8,636 bases of DNA, taken from NCBI GenBank assembly GCA_945903885.1, contig CAMDPB010000033.1:1-8636 (forward strand). The letters are read 5' to 3'. Below, piece after piece: positions 1 through 5,090 of this stretch. A program made the translations under genes and the position numbers. Below the pieces are notes generated by a model. That model was not told where the DNA came from and made no database searches. It was given only the letters and a program-made list of their open reading frames with translations. Every line of letters starts with the position of its first letter. Position 1 is the first letter of the stretch. Source of the stretch: Candidatus Finniella inopinata. GTDB lineage: Bacteria > Pseudomonadota > Alphaproteobacteria > Paracaedibacterales > CAITNM01.

Positions 1-306
1 AACAGAGTTTGTTTAGGCAGCAACAGCAGCACAAACCTTACGGTCCATGTTTGCAGCAACTGGAGTAACAAAACCAAAACGGTTGTTGTTAGCACCAACT
101 ACTTTTTTCTCTCTACGAGTGCGATTCAATCTGCCACTTGTAATTTTTAGTCCGATAACGACGGTACCATGCCGAGCGAAAGACCTATCTTTACCACGCG
201 TGTCGATCCTATGTCGCCCCCATAAAAATGGTGGAGGCGCCGGGTACCGCCCCCGGGTCCACTACGCCTATTCCATAAACCGTTTATCGCTATAGATGCA
301 AGCATC
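1..306 (-). ncRNA. ssrA: Two-piece (circularly permuted) tmRNA, partial at the window edge
   Basis: This RNA rescues stalled ribosomes by acting as tRNA-Ala and then as a short mRNA for a degradation tag. On the minus strand the acceptor piece comes first and ends in CCA at 231-229. A 7-nt spacer (228-222) follows, then the coding piece starting GGGGGCG at 221. GGGGGCG (221-215) pairs with CGCCTCC (239-233) as a 7-bp acceptor stem. The T arm is CCGGG (256-252), loop GGCGGTA (251-245), CCCGG (244-240), the unusual loop known from alphaproteobacterial split tmRNAs. This permuted order is established for Alphaproteobacteria. The tag frame ends at a TAA at 15-13; GTAGTT lies just before a GGT-GCT-AAC-AAC series at 96-85. 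The region after the stop is cut off by the window edge. The 5' end at about 306 is inferred from the promoter. Any plus-strand reading frame here is a shadow of this RNA. Confidence 0.93.
13..96 (-). other. tmRNA tag-peptide reading frame
   Basis: Reading from GGT (96-94) or GCT (93-91) to TAA (15-13) gives GANNNRFGFVTPVAA followed directly by NMDRKVCAAVAA, 26-27 residues. The preceding AAAAAAGTAGTT closely resembles the AAAAAAUAGUC that precedes the resume codon in E. coli tmRNA, which favours this start. The alternative is resumption at GCT (57-55), which gives the 14-residue tag AANMDRKVCAAVAA, closer to ordinary alphaproteobacterial lengths and also preceded by AGTT. Both choices end in AVAA, a typical protease-recognised tail. 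The resume codon cannot be settled from sequence alone. Confidence 0.65.
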
Positions 307-312
307 AGTTTA

Positions 313-340
313 AATATAGTAGCTTCTGTAAATATTTCAA
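313..340 (-). promoter_or_regulatory. Probable sigma-70 promoter of ssrA
   Basis: On the minus strand TTGAAA (340-335) is followed after 16 nt by TATATT (318-313). Each matches the sigma-70 consensus at five of six positions. The expected transcription start is near 306, just upstream of the acceptor piece. The position between DUF952 and ssrA fits an independent promoter for this abundant RNA. Confidence 0.6.
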
Positions 341-353
341 GGATTTGATTGAA

Positions 354-740
354 TTACTTCGTAATGTGTTGGTGCGCAATGACAGAACTCAACAATATGT
401 TTCCATAATAATGGGGGTATTCCTCACCACCTGGGCGATTCGCTTCAATTTTCAAGGCTTCTGGGTTTAAACTAAATCCATCAATTTCTAATAAATAACA
501 CTCACCAGAATTAAAGAATTTTTGCCAAATTCGTTGCCATTGGCTTTGAAGGCTTAAATGAATAAAGCCGTCTTGTTGATCAAGATCAGAACCTAAGAAT
601 ACTCTTTCTTTTTGAAATTCCTGCCATTGAGTAGGGCTTAAAATTTTGAAGAATCTATTTTCCATATGCTCATCATTTTTATAGGTAACCTCACATGCCG
701 CCAACACAAGAGTAACCATAAGCCAAAAATTCTTTTTCAT
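354..740 (-). CDS. DUF952 family protein with lipoprotein signal sequence
   Basis: A 128-residue protein. Residues 27-125 match DUF952, a small family of unknown biochemical function usually found as a cytosolic protein of roughly 110-120 residues. Family hallmarks visible here are FKILSPTQW at 31-39, FLGSDLDQQDGFIHLS at 48-63 and YPHYYG at 109-113. The unusual part is the N-terminus: MKKNFWLMVTLVLAAC has a positive start, a hydrophobic stretch and a lipobox L13-A14-A15-C16, which predicts lipidation at Cys16 by Lgt and Lsp. Met26 would give a conventional cytosolic DUF952 protein. Neither start has a strong ribosome binding site, so the choice rests on the well-formed lipobox. It lies 17 nt downstream of the FliL-like gene on the same strand, so the two are probably co-transcribed. 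Function unknown. Confidence 0.8.
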   Translation of the reverse strand: MKKNFWLMVTLVLAACEVTYKNDEHMENRFFKILSPTQWQEFQKERVFLGSDLDQQDGFIHLSLQSQWQRIWQKFFNSGECYLLEIDGFSLNPEALKIEANRPGGEEYPHYYGNILLSSVIAHQHITK

Positions 741-757
741 ACGGAAAGCATAAAGGT

Positions 758-1261
758 CTAAGAATGGTGAATCAACGACAATTGCATAGTGTGCAACCTT
801 ACGTTCTCAACTAGCTCTTTTTTATAAAATGCGTTAATTCTTTTTTTTATCCGATTTTCTATAATGTTTGCTGATGGAGTTTCAGGTCCCAACCATAAAC
901 GTGACATAGCAAAATATAGATCGCAAAATATTTCATCTCTAAGCAATACTGAATCTATTTGAAGTTTTCGATAGCTTTCAGTCCCTGTGCCTTTAAGCTC
1001 AACCATAATAGTAAGGTGTCCAGCCAAATCTCCCCTTTTTATAACTGGTACGATCATGACTGGAATCATCAAGTATGGTAGACGAGAAATATATCTACGT
1101 TGAATTTTTTCTAAATAGCTTCCATCTGAGGATTTTTTTTTGCTATTTTTCTTTTTAGCTATTGCCACCTCAGCTTTTGCTGCATGTGCATCCGCACTTA
1201 GCGTGCAGTAGCTTATGCACAAAAGCGTGATACTTATAAGGTAGCTATTGATAATATGCAT
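758..1261 (-). CDS. FliL-like exported protein, function unknown
   Basis: A 167-residue protein. The open frame extends upstream to 1387, but that would run into hrcA and put 42 uncharacteristic residues in front of a signal peptide, so I place the start at the ATG at 1261. MHIINSYLISITLLCISYCTLSADAHAA then reads as a Sec signal with cleavage near AHAA, followed by a Lys-rich stretch (AKKKNSKKKSS). The mature part, from about residue 50 on, resembles FliL-like periplasmic domains of Alphaproteobacteria: a Pro/Val-rich start (PVMIVPVIKRG), a beta-strand (HLTIMVELKG), then helices with LRDEIFCDLY and a closing segment ENVRLHTMQLSLI. No flagellar genes are nearby, so a motor role is not supported. 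No ribosome binding site is close to the start (AAAGGA is about 20 nt away). The gene is divergent from hrcA, with a 65-nt gap. Confidence 0.6.
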   Translation of the reverse strand: MHIINSYLISITLLCISYCTLSADAHAAKAEVAIAKKKNSKKKSSDGSYLEKIQRRYISRLPYLMIPVMIVPVIKRGDLAGHLTIMVELKGTGTESYRKLQIDSVLLRDEIFCDLYFAMSRLWLGPETPSANIIENRIKKRINAFYKKELVENVRLHTMQLSLIHHS

Positions 1262-1326
1262 ACAAAATTGGTTTTTACTGTCCTTTGTGGTACTTTCTAT
1301 TCTATATCGTAAATTATTAACAAAGT
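1262..1326. promoter_or_regulatory. Divergent intergenic region between hrcA and FliL-like gene
   Basis: This 65-nt AT-rich gap must hold the start signals for both divergent genes. On the plus strand TTTACT, 18 nt, TATTCT is a weak sigma-70-like pair (four of six matches each). No CIRCE inverted repeat (TTAGCACTC-N9-GAGTGCTAA) is visible, so hrcA autoregulation through that operator is not supported here. Confidence 0.3.
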
Positions 1327-2364
1327 ATGTCTGTAGCTGATCTAAGCCTGCGATCTTTAGAAATTTTCCGTGAACTTGTTGACACATATGTTGAAACGGG
1401 AGAACCAGTTGGATCTAGAACTTTATCACGTCGCATAAAAACTCCCTTATCACCTGCTACTATTCGCAACGTTATGGCAGATTTAGAAGAGGCAGGTTTA
1501 TTGTATGCTCCTCATACGTCAGCCGGTCGCCTTCCCACAGCAGAGGGATTAAAGCTTTTTGTTCACGGCGTTTTAGAGGTTGGTGATATAACAGAATCAG
1601 ACCGATTAAAAATAGAAGATCACTGCAAATCAGCAGGTAAAAGTGTTGAAGACATTTTAAAACAGGCAACTGGTATGTTGTCAGGATTATCAAAGTGCGC
1701 AGGGCTTGTTATGGCACCAAAATCGCAAGCAGCCCTTCGACACATTGAATTTGTGCATTTGGGCAATCAACGTTCATTAGTTGTTCTTATTAGCCAAGAT
1801 GGAATGGTTGAAAATCGCCTAATAGAACTACCTGATGGCATTACCCCGTCTATGTTAAACCAGGCATCTAATTACATTAATGCTCATTTTTATGGAGCCA
1901 CTTTACAAGAAGTTTTTCAGCGTATTCATTCTCAAATGAGTCAAAATAAACATGAACTAGATCAGTTGACGCAGCGCGTAATTGAAGCAGGAATTGGTGT
2001 GTGGAGCGGAGATAAAGATAATGGATCTCTTATCATCAAAGGCCAAAACAACTTATTGCAAAATGTTCAGGAAATGAACGACCTGGAAAAAATCCGTGGA
2101 CTTTTTGATGTAATGGATACCCAAGAAAGTTTGCATAAGCTGCTAAATGCATCAATTGATGCAGAAGGCGTGCAAATTTTTATAGGTGCTGAGAATAATT
2201 TGTTTTCTCTGTCAGGCTGCTCCATGGTAGTATCGCCCTATACAAATGCTCAACGCCAAGTCGTTGGTGCTATTGGTGTGGTAGGGCCAGCCAGAATGAA
2301 TTACGGAAAAATCATTCCCCTGGTAGACTACACAGCAAAATTAGTTAGTCGTTTATTAAGTTAA
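1327..2364 (+). CDS. hrcA: Heat-inducible transcription repressor HrcA
   Basis: A 345-residue, full-length HrcA, the repressor that binds CIRCE operators upstream of chaperone genes and depends on GroEL for activity. The N-terminal winged helix-turn-helix covers about residues 5-75 and shows the family signatures ETGEPVGSRTLSRR (23-36), LSPATIRNVMADLEEAGLL (41-59) and PHTSAGRLPTAEGLKLFV (62-79). The middle is a GAF-like domain. The C-terminal signature VVGAIGVVGPARMNYGKIIP followed by LVDYTAKLVSRLLS is intact. No good ribosome binding site precedes the ATG; the start is supported by family length and by the DNA-binding domain beginning right after it. grpE follows after 8 nt, the usual alphaproteobacterial hrcA-grpE order. 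Confidence 0.97.
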   Translation: MSVADLSLRSLEIFRELVDTYVETGEPVGSRTLSRRIKTPLSPATIRNVMADLEEAGLLYAPHTSAGRLPTAEGLKLFVHGVLEVGDITESDRLKIEDHCKSAGKSVEDILKQATGMLSGLSKCAGLVMAPKSQAALRHIEFVHLGNQRSLVVLISQDGMVENRLIELPDGITPSMLNQASNYINAHFYGATLQEVFQRIHSQMSQNKHELDQLTQRVIEAGIGVWSGDKDNGSLIIKGQNNLLQNVQEMNDLEKIRGLFDVMDTQESLHKLLNASIDAEGVQIFIGAENNLFSLSGCSMVVSPYTNAQRQVVGAIGVVGPARMNYGKIIPLVDYTAKLVSRLLS

Positions 2365-2372
2365 GGTGAAAT

Positions 2373-2906
2373 ATGGATACACAGGACGTGCAAACCCCAG
2401 AAGAAACAATAGAATCAGTCACTACAGAAACTGAAGTGTTGTCTGAGAGCGAACGCGCAATTCTAGAATTAAAAGACCAACTGCTTCGAGCATTAGCTGA
2501 AAATGAGAATACACGCAAACGTGGTCAAAAAGACAAAGAAGATGCTTTGAAATTTGGCGTTTCCAATATGGCGCGTGATATGATTGGTGTAGCAGATAAC
2601 CTTCGTCGTGCTTTGGAAAACAAATCAGAAAATGCTGCTGACCATGCCGAAGCTTTATTTTCAGGGGTTGATCTTATTTTAAAAGACTTAGAAGGCATTC
2701 TGGGCCGACATGGCGTTCAGCGTATTGATGCTACTGGTCAACAATTTGATCCTCATTTCCATCAAGCGGTATTTGAACTTGAAACTGATGAGCATACTCC
2801 AGGTACTGTTGTGCAAGTCATGCAAGATGGTTACAAAATTCAAGACCGTCTTCTAAGACCAGCTATGGTGTCGGTTGCAAAGGCTAAACAACAAGGCGTA
2901 GCATAA
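2373..2906 (+). CDS. grpE: Nucleotide exchange factor GrpE
   Basis: A 177-residue GrpE, the cytosolic dimer that releases ADP from DnaK and thereby drives the Hsp70 cycle. An acidic N-terminal tail (about 1-25) leads into the long coiled coil (about 26-60, ILELKDQLLRALAENENTRKR), then the four-helix-bundle part with ARDMIGVADNLRRALE, and the C-terminal beta wing with FDPHFHQAVFE, GTVVQVMQDGYKIQDRLLRPAMVSVAK. All family landmarks are present and the length is normal. AAGGTG at 2363-2368, overlapping the hrcA stop codon, lies 4 nt before the ATG, so translation is probably coupled to hrcA. Its partner dnaK is not in the window. Confidence 0.97.
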   Translation: MDTQDVQTPEETIESVTTETEVLSESERAILELKDQLLRALAENENTRKRGQKDKEDALKFGVSNMARDMIGVADNLRRALENKSENAADHAEALFSGVDLILKDLEGILGRHGVQRIDATGQQFDPHFHQAVFELETDEHTPGTVVQVMQDGYKIQDRLLRPAMVSVAKAKQQGVA

Positions 2907-2912
2907 TTTTTC

Positions 2913-3310
2913 ATGGCTGAAGGCAGTTTACAAGCACCATCAGTCACATTACTGATTGGGAAAGTGACGCCTTCTGCGATGAATTGGCGCTAGATAAAGA
3001 GTTACGTCGGGTTTTTGATATTTGCCACGGATGCCGCCAATGCTTTAATTTATGCGATAGCTTCCCTACCCTTTTTGATCTAATAGATGCAACACCCTTA
3101 GGTGGGTGTGATGAAGTCAAAAGCGAAGACTTTGCCCACGTGGCAGATGCATGGACCATTTGCGATTTGTGTTTTGTGTATAAATGCCCCTATATGCCCT
3201 TTGGCTGCAAAACATATCCCGCAGGGCATGAATTTGCAATCAGATGCAAGTCAAACTGCCTATTCTACTATGCACCCAATGAATTATTAGCTAAAAGTTA
3301 CGGTGCTTAA
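2913..3310 (+). pseudogene. Degraded GlpC/heterodisulfide-reductase-like Fe-S protein gene
   Basis: The remnant begins at ATG 2913, 6 nt after grpE, with MAEGSLQAPS, the typical N-terminus of an alphaproteobacterial (Fe-S)-binding protein of about 430-450 residues. That frame stops at TAG 2991. The family sequence continues one frame over from about 2945 as HITDWESDAFCDELALDKEL and RRVFDICHGCRQCFNLCDSF. This fits loss of a single base near 2940-2945 (for example TCA-CGT-CAC becoming TCA-GT-CAC). Two cysteine clusters survive: CHGCRQCFNLC, and CDLCFVYKCP. After CPYMP the family expects PHEF, but about 24 extra bases encoding FGCKTYPA lie before GHEF. Family similarity is then lost before the TAA at 3308-3310. 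The CCG-type C-terminal domains are absent. A frame from TTG 2984 is open for 108 codons but lacks a sensible start. Inactive gene is the best reading. Confidence 0.82.
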
Positions 3311-3352
3311 TAAATACATTTATTTATTGAAATTTAATACATAAAGCTGTAT

Positions 3353-4939
3353 ATGAATATTATAATTTCAATATTTATTTTTATGCATTTTAAAAATTAT
3401 TTTTTCCTTGCGTTTTGCTTTTTTAAATTGGAATGTGCTGATTTTCGTAGGCTTGATATGAGTGTTCGTGAAATCAATCAAGCACAGGCATGGATAAAAA
3501 ATGCATGCAGCGCTGGATTTCCTCAAGAAATTAATGATTTACGTTCGGAAGTTTTACGTATCCTAAAACATGTGCACACACTGGCTTCAGATTTCCCTCC
3601 TGAAATAGGGTCTGTACCCGTTCGCGATACAACTAAGTGGATTGAAGGATTAACTGCTCCTTTGACTGACATTAACGTACTTATTCGTACACTAGATGAG
3701 CTAAGAGAAATGCACAAAATATCTAGACAACTTCTTTCAACAGGGATATCCCAACAGTCACTCTTAAGTGATCTAGATACTGCTGAAATGGAAAATCCTT
3801 TGGTGGAAATGTTCAGATCTTTGTGTCTTTTACCTCAAATAGCAGAATATGCAGAAGAAAATATACTCAAATCAGTGCCAGGTACTGTGCACAAGCTTAT
3901 TGCTTATAGCAATAGTTTATTTCCAAATTCTGAGGAAGCATTATATGACTATGGGTATAAAATTAAGGAAAAATATGTTGATAAAAAAATCGATGCAATT
4001 TTATCTCAATTGAGGATTAGCGATATTGTTCCAGAAAAGGTAAAAAAAAATAAAATTGATTACTTTACGAAAAGTAAAGCTGACAAGAGAGCTGCTATGG
4101 TTACAGCCTGTGGTAATATCTGTCTGGGGTACTCAAGTCGGTTTAGAGATAGAGATATACTTGCCCTAGGTGATTTAATTGATGAATTACAGCTAAATGG
4201 ATTGGTTGAGGAGGAGGTCGTAGCTGCACGCACAACTTTTGCTGCGGCTTCTGCACCTCGTCCAGCATCTCAGACGAATGCCAGCACGAAAAGTAAAAAA
4301 GGGAAACCCAAGAAAAAAAGGCCAGCAGCTGCTTCTGCTGCTTTCTCTGGTGTTTCCGCAGCTGCAGCAGCTGCTGAAGATGATTCAAGTTTCTTAGATG
4401 CAACAAGTTCTAGTGTTTTTGAGACCGCTGAATCCCCCCTAACAGGTATTACTGTAGTTACATCAGTCGAAAGAAAACCAGAATCTACTGCTATTACTGC
4501 TCCTTCCTCTACAGCTTCACTATCCACAGGAAGTACAGCAGCTACAGAAGCTACAGAAGCTACAGAAGCGCTTCCATCACTAATGAAAAAAATACAAACA
4601 GAAGCCCCACCATCTCTAATGGAGCAAATAGAAGCATTGCAGCCGACAACGTGGTTAAATGCTAGAGATATCGGTTTCATCAGCACAATTTTCAATACGG
4701 TTACTGGGTTAGTAAATTCTTCAGACGTTGCTGCCTTTCTTAAAAGACTTGTAACCAAACAGAGTGGCTCTGCAGAATACAGAGAAGGACGCGGCAGCCA
4801 TAAACTTGCTATTTTAGTGTCGGCGACTGGTAAAAAAGTTTTCTTTCCATTTGCTAAGCATGATGGTAGAGAACTAGATCGCAATTCACGTAACCTCATT
4901 ATTGATGGATTCAAAGAGTTATTTGGATTTTCAGCGTGA
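3353..4939 (+). CDS. Large unknown protein: helical N-half, basic Ala-rich linker, HicA-like C-terminus
   Basis: A 528-residue protein I do not recognise as a whole. Residues 1-30 are strongly hydrophobic (IIISIFIF, then NYFFLAFCFF); Met11 gives a signal-peptide-like start, while Met36 would give a cytosolic protein. No start has a convincing ribosome binding site; TAGG lies 7 nt before Met36 (3458). Residues 37-285 look mainly alpha-helical. Residues 290-405 are low-complexity Ala/Ser/Thr/Pro, containing KSKKGKPKKKRP (313-324) and a TEA repeat. PSLMKKIQTEA and PSLMEQIEAL (408-429) form a small duplicate. Residues 453-526 resemble HicA toxins: SSDVAAFLKRL, RGSHKLAIL, KKVFFPFAKHDGRELDR and a final helix. 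GSH corresponds to the HicA catalytic histidine motif. No HicB-like gene adjoins it. A secreted effector is possible but unproven. Confidence 0.7.
   Translation: MNIIISIFIFMHFKNYFFLAFCFFKLECADFRRLDMSVREINQAQAWIKNACSAGFPQEINDLRSEVLRILKHVHTLASDFPPEIGSVPVRDTTKWIEGLTAPLTDINVLIRTLDELREMHKISRQLLSTGISQQSLLSDLDTAEMENPLVEMFRSLCLLPQIAEYAEENILKSVPGTVHKLIAYSNSLFPNSEEALYDYGYKIKEKYVDKKIDAILSQLRISDIVPEKVKKNKIDYFTKSKADKRAAMVTACGNICLGYSSRFRDRDILALGDLIDELQLNGLVEEEVVAARTTFAAASAPRPASQTNASTKSKKGKPKKKRPAAASAAFSGVSAAAAAAEDDSSFLDATSSSVFETAESPLTGITVVTSVERKPESTAITAPSSTASLSTGSTAATEATEATEALPSLMKKIQTEAPPSLMEQIEALQPTTWLNARDIGFISTIFNTVTGLVNSSDVAAFLKRLVTKQSGSAEYREGRGSHKLAILVSATGKKVFFPFAKHDGRELDRNSRNLIIDGFKELFGFSA
4541..4567 (+). 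repeat. 9-bp tandem repeat, three perfect copies
   Basis: GCTACAGAA is repeated three times without change and followed by a fourth GC. It encodes three in-frame Ala-Thr-Glu units in the low-complexity linker of the unknown protein. Being in units of three codons, copy-number changes would keep the frame. Confidence 0.9.
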
Positions 4940-4944
4940 TTCTC

Positions 4945-4973
4945 TTGAATATTTTGTCAAATTTAAGTACTTT
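4945..4973 (+). promoter_or_regulatory. Possible promoter of tRNA-Arg
   Basis: TTGAAT (4945-4950), a 17-nt spacer and TACTTT (4968-4973) precede the tRNA by 8 nt. The -35 matches four of six and the -10 only three of six consensus bases. An alternative -10 is TTTAAC at 4971. The call rests mainly on position and spacing. Confidence 0.3.
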
Positions 4974-4981
4974 AACACAGT

Positions 4982-5058
4982 GCGTCCTTAGCTCAGCTGG
5001 ATAGAGCGGCGGCCTTCTAAGCCGTAGGTCAGAGGTTCGAATCCTCTAGGACGCGCCA
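4982..5058 (+). tRNA. tRNA-Arg, anticodon TCT
   Basis: A 77-nt cloverleaf. The acceptor stem GCGTCCT pairs with AGGACGC, followed by discriminator G and an encoded CCA (5056-5058). The D arm is GCTC-AGCTGGATA-GAGC. The anticodon stem GCGGC/GCCGT closes the loop CTTCTAA, giving anticodon TCT, which reads AGA (and AGG by wobble). The T arm is AGAGG-TTCGAAT-CCTCT. kdsB begins 32 nt downstream on the same strand. Confidence 0.97.
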
Positions 5059-5080
5059 ATTCTATGGTATCACCTTTGAC

Positions 5081-5086
5081 AAGAGG
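5081..5086 (+). promoter_or_regulatory. Ribosome binding site of kdsB
   Basis: AAGAGG lies 4 nt before the ATG at 5091 and decides the kdsB start there, over the upstream in-frame ATG at 5064, which lies only 5 nt after the tRNA. Confidence 0.75.
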
Positions 5087-5090
5087 CCAC

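Noticed and set aside
47..295. Plus-strand 82-codon open frame at the left edge
   Set aside because: It is antisense to the tmRNA gene, whose acceptor stem, T arm, CCA and tag frame are all visible on the minus strand.
1262..1326. CIRCE operator upstream of hrcA
   Set aside because: I looked for TTAGCACTC-N9-GAGTGCTAA here and elsewhere in the window and saw none.
2984..3310. Intact small ferredoxin starting at TTG 2984
   Set aside because: The family sequence clearly continues upstream in this frame and then in another frame from ATG 2913, so this is the middle of a broken longer protein.
4143..4914. Long minus-strand frames (up to 214 codons) opposite the unknown protein
   Set aside because: They arise from the Ala/Ser/Thr-rich linker, whose codons read openly on the other strand; no start signals or recognisable domains.
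4982..5058. tRNA as an integration site
   Set aside because: No integrase gene and no second copy of the tRNA 3' end in the window.
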